The position numbers were made by a program, and so were the translations under genes. From the NCBI GenBank assembly GCA_944472135.2, contig OX235262.1, positions 27,699,362 to 27,763,361 of the forward strand: 64,000 nucleotides of DNA. The letters run 5' to 3'. Shown one piece after another: positions 11,177 through 22,839 of this stretch (the first letter of the stretch is position 1; every line of letters begins with the position of its first letter). The DNA is from Trichobilharzia regenti. Taxonomy: Eukaryota > Platyhelminthes > Trematoda > Strigeidida > Schistosomatidae. The notes under the pieces were generated by a model. That model was not told where the DNA came from and searched no databases. It saw only the letters and a program-made list of their open reading frames with translations.

Positions 11177-11199
11177 AACTACTCTTCAGCTGAATACTC

Positions 11200-11570
11200 T
11201 ACATACATGGATATATAGATATCATTGAAATTACATTAGGAGATATAAGACTGATAAGCAAATAATCTACATTGAATTAATCATGAAGAAAGACAGGTGC
11301 AAATTTTTTCCAGGTCTCGTTCAAATGGATAAGGTGAGAGGGAGTGTAAGAGATTAAACCCAAGATAAAAAGTATTACTCTTCAGTTACATAACTTAGAT
11401 AGACATTTAGTCATTAGAGAAAGAGCTTAAATATATCAGGAATAGCGAATTGAGTAATAATACTAATAATGGTTATACTAATAATGCTGGAAGCAGTTAA
11501 GATAATGCTACTGATAAGAGAGATAGTTTTAAATGCAACAAGAATAATAATTAGAGATGCAATAAAGTGT
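11200..11570. other. Unassigned AT-rich stretch, possibly PLE 3' untranslated sequence
   Basis: It lies where the 3' untranslated part of the reverse PLE at 11580-11910 would be expected and has the same ATAATA-rich character. No specific match could be confirmed. Confidence 0.3.
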
Positions 11571-11579
11571 TAATAATAT

Positions 11580-11910
11580 TATTTAATAACAGCGACAGTT
11601 AATAAGTAAAACGTAGTACCGTGGTAGAGTGAGAAATACAACCATCTCCTTTTGTACACAGAGACCTGGTTCATAAACTCGAATTGCACAAGCCTCTGCA
11701 ATTGTATCTTCCTGTTCCTGTGTCTGCTGACAACAGTGAACGAGTCGACAGCGTCGCCATCATGTCCGGATTCAACAAGGTGGTTTGTTATTGAGGTTTT
11801 TGGCACTTTGAATTCAGCTGTTTTGAACCACTTTGGCAAACGCCTCATCATGGAAGTAGAGAATCGTTTTTCTGTAGAACCTATACATTTGCTTCCACAG
11901 ACACATTAAT
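11580..11910 (-). pseudogene. PLE GIY-YIG C-terminal fragment
   Basis: The minus-strand frame has the order of the endonuclease tail: LPKWF, then PKTSITNHLVESGH, then the region where other copies carry an 'EA..I....P.LC.QK' block, here VQFEFMNQVSVYKRR. It compares with 17511-17846 and 54690-55040. The catalytic YIG part is missing. Confidence 0.6.
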
Positions 11911-12044
11911 CAAATGTGTATACTCAGTTTGAAGTGTCGAAAATTGAGGACTGAACGCTCTCAGGTTATCGAGGCACTTGCCTGGTGCAACAGTGGAATT
12001 TGTTGGATTCCTTGAATCATTCTTTATTAACCTTTTTGCTTGCT

Positions 12045-12112
12045 TCAAAGGTAAATTACTGCCGTATAAAAAGCGTGTCGATGACAATTTTACAGTTTTT
12101 CATGATGATTCC
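12045..12112 (+). pseudogene. PLE reverse transcriptase fragment around the catalytic site
   Basis: The plus strand encodes PYKKRVDDNFTVFHDDSN. It matches the motif around the second catalytic Asp pair (YVDD, here RVDD) of Penelope-like reverse transcriptases. It directly precedes the inverted terminal copy of the next element. Confidence 0.5.
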
Positions 12113-12129
12113 AATTTAATTCATGGATA

Positions 12130-12440
12130 ATCCGCATCCAGGCATTAATGAAAAACAAAACACGTAGATCAGCGAAGAGTCTCTTTTCGGTGAATTCATT
12201 TTCTTAGCTGTACAATCACAAATATATATGCACTGTTTTGTATGTATGTGTACATTAAGTTTGTCAAACAAAATTAAAATTAGTTAAGGTTACTTTTAAC
12301 TAAACAAGTGATGGCTGGTAATACAGGTCAAAAAAATTGAGTGTTAATGAAACTAGGGTAGTAACAAAGCTGATGAGTTGTCACAAACAGTTGTAATAAT
12401 AATATGAATAGTTTGATGAGTGAGTTTTACTCAGGATGCA
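12130..12440 (-). repeat. Inverted copy of the PLE family 1 terminal region (left arm)
   Basis: This is the reverse complement of 17975-18285, block by block: CAGCGAAGAGTCTCTTTTCG against its mirror at 18235-18255, AGCTGTACAATCACAAATAT, TTGTCAAACAAAATTAAAAT, GAGTTGTCACAAACAGTTGT and TTTGATGAGTGAGTTTTACT. It gives the PLE at 12.1-18.3 kb inverted terminal repeats of about 300 bp. Confidence 0.8.
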
Positions 12441-13535
12441 CATAGAAACAAAGTAGATAATTTCAACGCCGACAAACTTCATACTCATGTCCAGTTTGAA
12501 AATCTAATCAGCCAGAGGAATGGTCTCATCACAACTTCTGAAGACGAGTTACAGAGATTCAAGCCAACAATCATCGACTGCTGCCACCAATACTTGAATA
12601 CAAATTCAAAAGTCCGCAACCACCTAACGAAACGGCACTGAGAAGAATCAAAACAGTTGAAAGATAACGAAGACCTGCTGATAACTCGCCCTGACAAGGG
12701 TTCTGGTGTAGTGCTTCTGGATCGAAAATACTACGTCGAGAAAACGGGCAATATACTGTCGGATGAAGATAAATTTTCCCAGCCTCGCGATGAAAGAAAC
12801 AAAACGCAACAGATTGAGAAGCACCTCACAGACGTCTTGAAGAGAATGAAGGCCAGTCAACTGATCAGTCACAATATCTATGACCAGATTCAGCCAACAG
12901 GTTCACTAATACCAAGAGTTCATGGTCTACCGAAGGTACACGAGGTTGGTCTGCCACTTCTTCCAATTCTGGATATGTCAGGTTCCCTTTAACACTCTAT
13001 TGCACAATGGCTAGCAGATATTATGAAACCTGTAAGGAAGCAATTATGTAGGCACTCACTCCGTGACAACTTCCGGTTCATCGAGTGCATACAGTACATG
13101 AATGTATCTAACAAAACTATGCTGTCCTCCGAAATTGAGTTAGTTTTCACCAATGTCCCACTCACAGAAACGGTCTGCTTCATATGCATATATATAGATG
13201 ACAACCACCTCGATATTGGAATACCGACAACATACTTGAGAGAATTATTATTGAGATGCACTCTGAACGTCCAGTTCACTTTCAACGACACTATCTACAG
13301 ACAAAAGGATGGTATTGCAATGGGATCTCCGTTGGGTCCACTACTATCAGATTGCTTAGTGGCAAGTCTCGACAGAGGTTCACTAAAGCCAAGCATCGAC
13401 AATTTGCGACTGTATAAAAGATAGGTGGACGACATATTCATTCTTTGTGACAACAACAATGACCCCAATCTACTGCTGAAGACATTTAACTGTTTCCATC
13501 CAGCAATAAAATTCACTCCTGAACATAACATAACA
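12420..13535 (+). pseudogene. PLE family 1 reverse transcriptase (5' part), three in-frame stops
   Basis: A single plus-strand frame runs through the fingers and palm of a Penelope-type reverse transcriptase: ITRPDKGSGVVLLDRKYYV, then LIPRVHGLPKVHE, then SEIELVFTNVPL (first catalytic region), then RQKDGIAMGSPLGPLLSDC, then LYKR*VDDIFI where the Tyr of YVDD is a TAG stop. The other stops are TGA at about 12639-12641 and TAA near 12990. No frameshift is needed over about 1.1 kb, which suggests a fairly young copy. The element is interrupted at about 13537 by a LINE and resumes near 17195. Confidence 0.8.
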
Positions 13536-14404
13536 TAACAATTTCGCTTTAATCCAGAAACAGTACTTGTGGTACAGTGTGGAATTTTCAGCACATATCT
13601 ACAATATTGCATCTAATTTCATCGTACATTTAAAAGGAGTATTACAAAAAAATAAGTAAATATAAAAAAACAGTAAAAAACTAAAAAAGAAACAGAAATA
13701 ACAAAAAACAAAAGAAAAAATGCAAATAAAAATACCAAGTAGAAAGGAAGATAAACACCAATGATGAAAAAATATTTCAGTACTGGGTAGTGGAAGCTAT
13801 GATATGTGTATGCGTGGTGAACAGTGACAGCTATAATCATACAAAAAATTATTGAGATGTTCTTAAGAATGTTTATAGCCAAGATGATCAGTTAATTTAA
13901 TGAACAACACTGAACAATCATAAAATAAACATTTCAGGTTGTGTTTCTTTTATTGTCAGCACTAATGCAGTGTTTGTAGTGGTAGTGTGAGTAATCATGC
14001 ATAATACAAAATTTTTAAGATGGTGATAGTGGCGTTCACAAACAAGGTTGTCAGTTAAATAGTGCCGAACAAAGAACAACCACAAAAATTAATATTACAT
14101 GATGGTTAATGACAGGACAATTTTGTAATAATCATAGTGATAATATAGTCGGACCCAGTAAATATACAAAAGAAGGAATAGAGTAAAGTACAAAAAAGTA
14201 AGTCAATGGTAATAATATTAAGTAGCTAAGTATGTTTAAGAAGGTTGTTCACTATAGAGTACAAATAAGAGAGTATAAGGGGGAAATAACAAGGGCCAAA
14301 ATTATGTTATTAACAAGAAAGCAAGCAAGTCATATAAGTATAAAACTTGGGCAAGTCATAGGTTTCGCGCTTAACATTGTTTCTGTCACTTAGAACACGG
14401 GCTG

Positions 14405-15769
14405 GTCAAATATGGTATCGTTGAGTTCCTATACTTGGTTGTACGAGCATATATTATTTTGTACTGATTTCTGGTTCTCTCTGATGAGATGGAAGGAGAG
14501 AGTTGGGAATAGAGGGGTGTTGGGGGTCAGAGAGTATGGTTTTAGACCATTTCTCGCATGTATTCAGATGCTTATCCACTAATGTAGTGACGAGCTGACT
14601 GAGTTTTACACCGCTAGTCCTACTAACTACCTTCAACATCCTTCTCAGGATGGTATAGTCCTTTTTCAGTAACCCAGGAAAGACTAACGGGGAGCAGTAA
14701 AGTAGAATAGGTAGGATACGAGAGTTGACAAATTGTGAAAGCAGAGGTGGGGACTCCAGTTAGTCTGAGTTTCTTAATGTAGTAGGTTAGACGAAACACT
14801 TTCTTGGAAATCATTTGGATATGAGATGACCAAGTAAGGTCGGAAGATAGAACTAATCCGAGGTATTTTGCATTAGACTTTGTTTCAATTATAGTCCCCT
14901 CAATTCTACAGGCATCATGAGTGCTTACTAGTGTTTGTAGATCTCGTTTATGCCTAAAGGAGAAGTCGACAGTCTGGCATTTTGAGGGATTCAGCATGAG
15001 GCCATTTAGTTTAGACCACTGACTGATGTCCGACAGGAAGCTATTTAATTTGAAGCAGTCTGACTGAGACTTAACGGGAAGCGAAACAGTCAGGTCATCT
15101 GCATATTTGACGAAGTTGATTTCGTCTGAGAGAGGTAAGTCATGTAAGAAGAAGGAAAAGAGAAACGGCGAGAGAACAGCACCCTGAGGAACACCAGCTT
15201 CAGTAAGCAAAGGAGAGGAAGCTACACCATTATATACCGTGTACTGCATCCTATTGGAGAAGTAAGAGTGCAGCCAGTTGATAGCCCAGGACTCAGTTTG
15301 TGTAAGGCTAAGCTTGTTTAACAAAAGGCCTCTAGGTACAGAGTCAAAAGCAGATGTGTAATCAAGGAAAGTACAACGGACATACTTGGCCCCTTTGTCT
15401 AAGGAGGATACAATGTTGTGATGAAACACAGCAGCAGCATCCAAAGTACTTCTACCCTGTTTGTAAGCAAACTGCTTTGGATCGTTTGAGAAGCTTAGGG
15501 AGGGAATGAGTTTTTGTAACAGTAATTTCTCCATCAGTTTCAAAAAGGAGAGGTAATGGCAATTGGTCTAAACTTAACACTATCTCCAGAACCAGACTTG
15601 GGTACAGGGATGATTTTAATATCTTTCCACAGAGAAGGTACAATATATTAGAAAAAGAAGTATTGAAAATGCTTGTAAGTGGGTTACTTAAAATATCAGC
15701 ACATTTCTTTAAAACAATGGCAGGTATACCATCAGGGCCTAGACTCTGGGAAGGTTTAAGAGATTTCAA
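14405..15769 (-). pseudogene. LINE reverse transcriptase and C-terminal region
   Basis: The minus strand carries PSQSLGPDGIPAIVLKKCAD (entry motif), FAYKQGRSTLDA, CTFLDYTSAFDSVPR (motif A with catalytic Asp), EAGVPQGAVLSPFLF (motif B), FVKYADDLTVSL (motif C with the Asp pair) and SKLNGLMLNPSKCQ (motif D). The C-terminal end is FLRRMLKVVSRTSG-like. A frameshift lies near 15.5 kb, another near 14.69 kb and a third near 14.63 kb. All catalytic residues remain, so damage is limited to frames. Confidence 0.85.
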
Positions 15770-15825
15770 ACATTTAAGAACATCAGAAGTATTGAAACGA
15801 TGAAAGTCACTGGTCGTGTTATTAG

Positions 15826-17135
15826 TTAAATTGAAGGCAGAAAGACATTTGGAGGGCGGATGAAAGATCTATTGAGAGTATTTACATCAATAGAAGAGGC
15901 AAAATTATTATGCTTACCACAACCAGTAATTTCTCTAAAAAGCTTCCATATGTTTTCTGAGGTTTTACAAGATAGTATTGTTTGATTATAAATGTTGTTT
16001 AGTCTCTTGATTTCAGATTTAATTTGGGTGTTTATCTTCTTAAGACCAGATTTATTCTTTGTCTTGTACAGCTTCTCTTTTTCTCTACGAAGTTTTTTGA
16101 GATGAGGGGAAGAAAAACGATCCATTCTTTTGAAAATTATCTGTTTTGGACAGCATATATCAAGACAGAATTTAAGATAGTCAGTCAAATTGGAAATAGT
16201 ATCATCCAGTTTGTGTTCGTTGAAAAGTTCCCAGTTAGTGTCATTTAGCATACATCTTAGTTTGAGCATATTTTCTTGTGAGTAACACCTTTGCTGTGTT
16301 TTCTTGGACAGATTTGAGAAGATATTAAAGTGAGATCTGCTGTATATCTTAGGTAATATCCGAATAATACAATGATCTGAGTTCATGATAGGAGCACGTC
16401 GGCGTACTTCATATATTTCCTCATCATTAATGAACACTAGGTCAGAGTTTTATCAAGTCGAGTAGGGAATTTAACAATATTGGCATGACCTAATGATACG
16501 AGGAAAGAACAATCACAGCAGTTAAAATCTCCTGTGACAACTGATAAAGAGTTTTCAAGATGTGTAACGGCGAATTCAGTGAATTCATCAGCAAAATCAG
16601 ATAGATCAGATGCAGAACAGCCAGGAGTAACATAAATGTTAGAGATGAAGACGTATTTAAACTTGGATAAGTGTTTCGGGCGGCATTTGACCGTTATACA
16701 ATCAATAAAGTCATTAGAGTAAGAAAAACATACATTATTTGAAGTTGACCATTGAGAATGAATGAAAGTTGCAACACCTCCACCTCTTTTCTTTCTGGAG
16801 CATAGTCGATCTTGTCTAAACAATGTAAAACCATTTAGGGAAACCAGATTGTCATCATAGAGTTCATGGAGCCATGTTTCTTGTAATGCAACAATCGCCG
16901 TATTGTGATAAGTATCAGATGATAAGAGAGACTGGAGATGCATAATTTTGTTGGGAAGTGAACGGCAGTTTGAAGTGACAATAACAGGAATGGTTGTACG
17001 ATATAAAGGTGTCTGTTTAAGTGCACGCTGCCAGCCAGCGTGATGTTTTCTCTTAGATTTATTAGATGCATGAAAGTCATATGGTTTAAAACGTTTAATG
17101 AATGAATTACTGTATTTTATGCGATTTGTGATCAT
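15826..17135 (-). pseudogene. LINE APE-type endonuclease and linker
   Basis: The frame at 16437-17135 has the order of apurinic-type endonucleases of LINEs: VIVTSNCRSLPNKI, ALQETWL (catalytic Glu), LFRQDR, KRGGGVATFI, SNIYVTPG, VVTGDFNC (catalytic Asp and Asn) and FPTRLDKTL. One frameshift then leads into LVFINDEE and NSDHCII, the Ser-Asp-His end of the domain, in the frame at 15826-16437. The rest is a basic linker (KKLRREKEKLYKTKNKSG). It nicks target DNA to prime reverse transcription. Confidence 0.85.
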
Positions 17136-17194
17136 ATTTTATTAAAATTAGGAATGAAAACATGACTATTAGATGCAATATGTAGATGCAGGAA

Positions 17195-17848
17195 AAGGTA
17201 GCCCAGGTATCAAACAGGCCGCCAAGAAGTGGAAATGGAAAACAAATCAAAAATTCCGTTTCTTGATGTGGAACTGACAAGAAGAGGTGTTGTGGGAGCC
17301 TTTTGAAGATCAATCCATAGAAAAGCTACTTGCAATGGTCAACTAACAAGCTTGGATTTCAAATGAGATTTGACAAGCAATATTCTCAAGAGAAGGATCA
17401 CATCCTCTCTGAGAAGAACATTATTTGCAGCAATGCTAAGAATAGTGTTCTCCAGTCGCCCACTGATCTGAAGAAGCCTCAAGAAGAAGATACCGCATCT
17501 GACCACTTCTATGTACATATATCAGTTCACCTGCTGCTGTGGAGCCAGGTACATCGGGCGTTCGATGCGCACCCCATCCAAGAGAATTCAAGAACACTAT
17601 CCATCATGGTTGCGAAAAGGCGATAGTGGTGCAATAAGGAGTGCGATAACTGAACACTTGGTTAACACTGATCACCCCATCTCAACATATGCCTCCTTCA
17701 AAGTAATCTACAAAGTCAAGAATAACTTATCAAAGGCAATACGGTTTCATCTCCTTTGTATTGCTGAAGCTCTGGCCATTCACATGCAAAAACCGGAGCT
17801 GTGCATACAAAATAAGACTACTCAACCATTTCTACTCTCATGGTAACA
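17195..17848 (+). pseudogene. PLE family 1 C-terminal half with GIY-YIG endonuclease
   Basis: Continues the PLE interrupted at 13.5 kb. It opens with ENKSKIPFLDVELTRRG, then a linker with frameshifts, then at 17511-17846 an intact endonuclease end: YQFTCCCGARYIGRSMRT (GIY-YIG core), KRIQEHYPSWL, AITEHLVNTDHPI and CIAEALAIH.QKPELCIQ, ending at a stop before the 3' untranslated region. This is the best-preserved GIY-YIG segment of family 1 in the window. Confidence 0.85.
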
Positions 17849-18290
17849 ATGTTTTGATTTGTTTTGAGTTTTTATTTTTATGTTGAATACTTAATTTTGT
17901 TTGTTTGCCTGTTCTTTAATTGCTTATAATTCTTGTATTCATTTAGATCTCTTACATAATTTCGTATTATCTACTTTGTTTCTATGTGCATCCTGAATAA
18001 AACTCACTCATCAAACTATTCATATTATTATTACAACTGTTTGTGACAACTCATCAGCTTTGTTACTACCCTAGTTTCATTAACACTCAATTTTTTTGAC
18101 CTGTATTACCAGCCATCACTTGTTTAGTTAAAAGTAACCTTAACTAATTTTAATTTTGTTTGACAAACTTAATGTACACATACATACAAAACAGTGCATA
18201 TATATTTGTGATTGTACAGCTAAGAAAATGAATTCACCGAAAAGAGACTCTTCGCTGATCTACGTGTTTTGTTTTCATTGATTCCAATTT
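17849..18290 (+). repeat. PLE family 1 3' untranslated and terminal region (right arm)
   Basis: TTTGTTTG-rich start, then the blocks that are mirrored at 12130-12440, ending GATTGTACAGCTAAGAAAAT and GACTCTTCGCTGATC. With the left arm it brackets the element. Partial copies of the terminal motif recur at 2640, 5510, 21860, 25790, 27810 and 58485. Confidence 0.8.
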
Positions 18291-18297
18291 AAACTGT

Positions 18298-19400
18298 ATG
18301 TTACAAGAATTTAATAGTTTCTATCCTTCGGTTAAATTCACAATGGAATTAGAAAATATGTCGAAGATTTCATTTCTTGACGAAGATCAGGCAAGAAAAG
18401 ATGATGGAACTCTTAAAAGAGTTATTCACAAAAAACCACCTTGGATTGGCCAACTGGCCAGCATCTCTAATCAGCTTTCTTGCTATTCGGAGAAGAGCTC
18501 TCATCATTTCATAGGCCCACAGTATCAGAAGAATTTGTGGCTGTTACAGTTTAGAATAAGAGCTCTTATTTGTGAAAAATATACTGTGTCAAAATGAATA
18601 TTCGCCACGTATCGTGGAGATGAAACCGAAGCTAAACAGGGAAAAATTCAGTTCATAACCGAAGGAATTACTGTATATGAATATGGACTTTAGGGTAAAC
18701 AGCTGCAGTTATCGTACAGAGGAGAATCTCTAGTTCTCTGAAGAATACCTCTCTTCCAGCACCATTAAGAGTGAAATCCTCTAGCCTCTCAGTGCTTCCA
18801 AGGAATGTGAAGGTCAAACTGCTACATACGACCACTCCGATGTGTAGATTTCAATCCACCTACTAGTGCGAATTCACGTCGTTCTTTGAGCATCCTTCCA
18901 AAACGTATTGGTGAACACTTTTCAACACGACTGCAAACAAAAGGGACTGGTTTGATCAGAAGTGCTGTATATGAACGTCTTTTCCACAGCTATTATAGCA
19001 TGCCAGCTGATCCACCACGGGCAGTCATTTACACAGTAAACCAAACATTTATTAAAGGCAGTGTGTTTTTGCGACTTCATTTTAAATGCACAAGGCCTCG
19101 CTGTATGTACTGAAAAACCAGAGCAATGTATTCAAAAGAAACTAGTCCAATCCTTACAATCGCCATGCATCTAGTTCAATTTTAACTCCTAAGTTTTCAC
19201 TTTTTTATTTTTCTTATTCCCTTCATTTTCCCTTCATTTTAAGTTACGAAAATTATTGTTTCAATCTCTGTCCATGCTCATCTCATTCACACCTGTCTTG
19301 GTTAAAAAATAACTATTTCGCGTATTACGCAACTACTTTCTAACCCTGTATTTCCCACGATTTAAGAATACTTACGTAACAATTTTTTAGAAGCGCTAGT
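18298..19400 (+). pseudogene. Second PLE family 1 copy directly after the first
   Basis: The plus strand starts at the reverse transcriptase end, FNSFYPSVKFTMELENMSK (equivalent to 13480-13535 joined to 17200), then linker, then at about 18880-19120 a decayed endonuclease tail (LPKRIGEHF, GLIRSAVYERL) and an 'LCIQ'-type end near 19120. Its own upstream half is replaced by the terminal region of the first copy, so two copies appear arranged in tandem. Confidence 0.7.
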
Positions 19401-19484
19401 CAATAAAATTAGAACGGAACAGTGAGTTAACATTTGATATGTATGAATGTAGCTCAACAATTCCTCTGAAATTTAAATTGTTAC

Positions 19485-19745
19485 AGTGAGGCGCTTGTTT
19501 CAAACAGCAAATCAGCATCACGATTCAAGAGTAATAAAGTCAACAGGAAAATTAATGTCAGTATAAGCTTACACATGCATGAAAAATACAAAACAACAAT
19601 ATTGATTGGGATAACGTTCGTATTCTGAAATCTGATATGAAAAAAATGGAAAGAGAGACTAATAACAGAATTTATATTCATTAAGGTTGCACCGAATACA
19701 TGTAACAAGAGTTTACTCAGAGCAACTGTCAACAACCTGAAATAT
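19485..19745 (+). pseudogene. PLE family 2 GIY-YIG C-terminal fragment
   Basis: One plus-strand frame contains IDWDNVRILKSDMKKMER, ETNNRIYIH and an 'EYM' end. This is the same region as the family 2 copy at 21069-21377 (minus), which reads IGWERVKILKSNLGRWRE, LITESLFIES. The upstream nuclease core is not present. Confidence 0.65.
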
Positions 19746-19794
19746 AATTCTTGATATACAAGAATTAATGGACAAAAAATGAATTATATATAAT

Positions 19795-20946
19795 AATAAT
19801 TATTATTTTGGCTTTATTCCCAAAACTGTGCTAATGATATAGCAAGGAGTTTTCAGCATTCAGTACAATATTGCATCTAATTTACTCAAAACGACAAAAA
19901 GATAACTAATACATAATAATAATAACAAAACGTTGTTATAGCAGCTATGTAGCAATTACAGTATGCGATTAGGAGAAAAATATGCACAAAGTATAAAATT
20001 GTAGTAATAATAGTAATAACAACTAAAATAAAGTAACTAAGTTATAATTAATCGATAGAAAGGGTGACGCCATAAAATTAAAGAAGGATGAACGATGAAA
20101 GGGTCGATTCACTTTGCTAATTACATATTAACTTATGTGTTTCACGTCTAATAGTGTCTTCATCACATAAAATACTGACTAAATAGGGTATTGCAGAATT
20201 TTTTACTTCGTGTTGCGAGAATATAACTTCTTATATTGACTTCTCATCCTACCTGATGAAATACAAGGGGACAGTTGTGAATAAAGAGGGTACAGGGGGT
20301 CTGACATTACGGCCTATGCCCTTTTTGTACAGGATTTTATATGTCTCTCGACTGTAATACTGGCGAGCGAACACAGTGGCAGACCACAAGCCCTACTCAC
20401 AGCATTTAATACCCTTAGTAATATGACATAGTCTATTTTGAGAAGATTAAGTGAGAGCAATAGAGTACAATAGGTAAAATACAGGAGTTTACAAACTTCA
20501 GAAGTAAATGTTGTTTAGTACTTGATTTTCTTAACTTTTTAATGTAGAAAGTAAGCGGAACATTTTTTTAGAGATAGATAAGATGTGGGATGACCATGAA
20601 AGGTCAGAGGAAAGAACTAATCCAAGGTATTTAATGCCTGACTTGGTTTCGATTTCCGTGTCATCTATGCTACAGGCATCATGTGAACTAACTAGTTCAT
20701 GTATGTCACGTCGATGCTTGAAAGTAAAGTCAAGTGCCTGACATTTGGAAGGATTTAACATAAGACCATTTGACTTGGACCACTTGTTGATATCCAACAG
20801 AAAGCTATTATGTTTGGAGCTGTCAGACTCGGAAGTGATAGGCACTGATACAGTCAGATCATCTGCATATTTGACAAAGTTAGTTTCGTTTGAACAAGGC
20901 AGGTCATGTAGGAAGAAAGAAAAAAGAGAAGGAGATAGTTCCATTA
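19795..20946 (-). mobile_element. CR1-like LINE, 5'-truncated within the reverse transcriptase
   Basis: The minus strand begins at about 20945 with LSPSLFSFFLHDLPCSNETN, followed by FVKYADDLTVSVP (intact catalytic Asp pair), SKSNGLMLNPSKCQ and the C-terminal region, then the 3' tail with GCTGAAAACTCC and an AAT-rich end near 19795. Its 5' truncation point abuts a PLE family 2 terminus. It is about as well preserved as the copy at 13.5-17.2 kb. Confidence 0.8.
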
Positions 20947-20949
20947 TGC

Positions 20950-21700
20950 GTAAATTTTGTTTTGATAAAGTCTCACAGTGTTATACAGTAATGTTTACTG
21001 ATGACGTTTCGAGCACAATTTATTGCTCATAATCATATCAAGGTAATCACACGACTTCCTAAATTCATTTATATAGTTCCATTGTTTTTCTCTTGACTTT
21101 CACTTGATTTGATTGGTAGTAGTATTTTCCATATTTCAGGTATGAGTGACGAGTCATTCCTATTGCATGTGTTGGGTGTAGACTCGATGAACAAGGATTC
21201 AGTAATCAACCTCTCTCTCCACCTACCTAGATTACTTTTTAGAATTTTAACCCTCTCCCACCCTATTGTGTGGTTGTGTGTTAGCGCATGCATTGCAATT
21301 GCTGAGCTTTTTTCTAAATTACTTATCTTCTCGGGGTCAACCATTCTTACCTTAGCTAAATTCTTATGCTCTGACAATCTGACTACCCCTGACCTACTAG
21401 TTTGACCTATGTAGTTGACCTCACAGTCATTGCATGGTATTTTGTAAATAATATTATTTTGTCTAATTGGGTCAACTTAAACAAAAGCTCAAATGTATGA
21501 TCGCAAGTGCGCGTAAATTCATAGACACAGTTGGAGGTGACATCAGTAGAGTATTTATCCAGTTTTGATTAACTTAAGAAGTAGTGCTTATATAATGTTA
21601 TGAGTTTAGCTTCAGGGAAACTACTTTTTATTGCACCTTTCAGTATTTTATCAGTTTTTGTGACACTGCATCTCCCTTGAATGGGAGACAGATAAACACT
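20950..21700 (-). mobile_element. PLE family 2 copy: GIY-YIG end and terminus
   Basis: The minus strand encodes, from about 21460 down, NDCEVNYIGQTSRSGVVRLS (GIY-YIG core: YIG and following Arg visible), EHKNLAKVRMVDPEK, HALTHNHTIGWERVKILKS and WRERLITESLFIES. It ends in the family 2 terminal blocks at 20955-21060. Sequence further right (to about 21700) is probably the linker upstream of the nuclease, heavily mutated. Endonuclease residues are largely kept. Confidence 0.75.
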
Positions 21701-21854
21701 TTCTTCCTTTCTACAGTTGGGTGTTTAGTGTGTAAAACTGCAACTTATTACTTATTTGAATTATGTATTCGTAACAGTTTCAGCAAACTGTCATGCATCG
21801 AGTTATTTATAAATTTCATGCACCTTTGTGATTCACTGCTTATTGAAAATCAAA

Positions 21855-22145
21855 ACAACGAAGAGACTCTTTTCAATGAAGTTACCATCAAGCTGTACAA
21901 TCGTATATATATGGTTTTTAAGAAGTTATACTCGGTGAGGGAATTCAATCATTGGTATGAATGCATAAAATAATAATAATGGTATGAAATGCAGTTAAAA
22001 CTAAAATGTTTGCGATTATAATCACAGTTAAGTGTCAAGTGGTAAAACAACTAATGTCATGTATAGAATAATTCATAGGATGGATAGAATTTGAAAAGGG
22101 TGTGCAATTATAGGGTTAGCAGACAAATCGAATAAAATAGAAACG
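21855..22145 (-). mobile_element. PLE family 1 terminal and 3' untranslated fragment
   Basis: Reversed terminal motif at 21855-21915 (AACGAAGAGACTCTTTTCAA, AGCTGTACAATCG), then an untranslated region that matches 25010-25240 closely (CCGGTGAGGGAATT-type block, AATAATTCATAGGATG, GAAAAGGGTGTGCAATTATA) and 57420-57620 more weakly. Confidence 0.65.
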
Positions 22146-22194
22146 TTTACTGACAGTTTACTGGAGCTTCTACCGACTATTTAACAAGTTATAG

Positions 22195-22335
22195 GTATCA
22201 CGCCTAATGCTTTCTTTATTGCACAGAACACGAGCTTAGTAGGGTATGGTTGGGTTTTTGTACTCGCTAGTGAAAGCATAAAGTTTTTTATATAGGCTTC
22301 TGGTTCTGCCTGATGATGAAATTCGACAAAACGTT
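22195..22335 (-). pseudogene. CR1-like LINE C-terminal fragment
   Basis: On the minus strand it matches the end of the LINE protein (equivalent to the region around SSGRTRISYRRLYARTTKYK at 7500-7570) and runs to the stop region. No tail is joined. Confidence 0.5.
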
Positions 22336-22839
22336 TTAGTGTTGTACCTTGTCTGAAAATAATAATTAAAAGAATTGCTGAATGATATTCACTTGAGTAA
22401 AGGTTATTAAATCAACATCTATGAAACAGAATAACTTATTTCTAGCGTCCATTTACATTTCCACCTGAATCATGTTCGCTTAATTTCAACCGAAAAATAA
22501 GTGTTAGCGATGATGGTGTTATCAAGGTTTGCACTAGTAATAAACATGTTAACCCTACTAATATAATTATCTTTTCAAGTGGTCAAGAGTTTAGAAAATA
22601 AAACTGTATCATTTCACAATGCAAATCTATTCTGCTTCACTGTAAATTATTTCTAAAATGTTTGATTTGATTATGGTAGTTTGTACTTTCATTTCTTGCT
22701 TCATAAAAGATTATTGTTATTATTGCTTTGTTATCCACTAATTTTATGTGAAAATATTATAGATTCGAGGTGAAATGTTACATGCTCAACATATGATCTA
22801 ATTATGACTGTTCATTATTTTTCCCTCGGTTTTCGATTG

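Larger units (their letters stand above)
13540..17185 (-). mobile_element. Nearly full-length CR1-like LINE nested in a PLE
   Basis: It runs on the minus strand from about 17185 (5' end) to a 3' tail of TTATG repeats at about 13527-13541. Coding order is APE-type endonuclease (16437-17135), linker (15826-16437), reverse transcriptase (14623-15769) and C-terminal domain (14405-14690). The 3' untranslated end has the GCTGAAAATTCCACACTG block copied by SINE-1. The PLE coding sequence ends at FTPE on the left and resumes at MENKSKIPFLDVE on the right, so this insertion is younger than the PLE. Few frameshifts are present. CR1-like elements such as SR1 are established in schistosomes; the exact family is not determined. 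Confidence 0.85.

Noticed and set aside
13619..13882. Minus-strand multi-pass membrane protein of 87 codons
   Set aside because: The hydrophobic run comes from the A/T-rich 3' untranslated region of the LINE; Phe and Leu codons arise from T-rich sequence.
16024..16248. Plus-strand small protein inside the LINE
   Set aside because: Antisense shadow of the LINE linker coding sequence at 15826-16437.
19481..19735. Minus-strand hydrophobic protein of 84 codons
   Set aside because: The plus strand encodes the family 2 PLE endonuclease tail (IDWDNVRILKSDMKKMER); the minus frame is its shadow.
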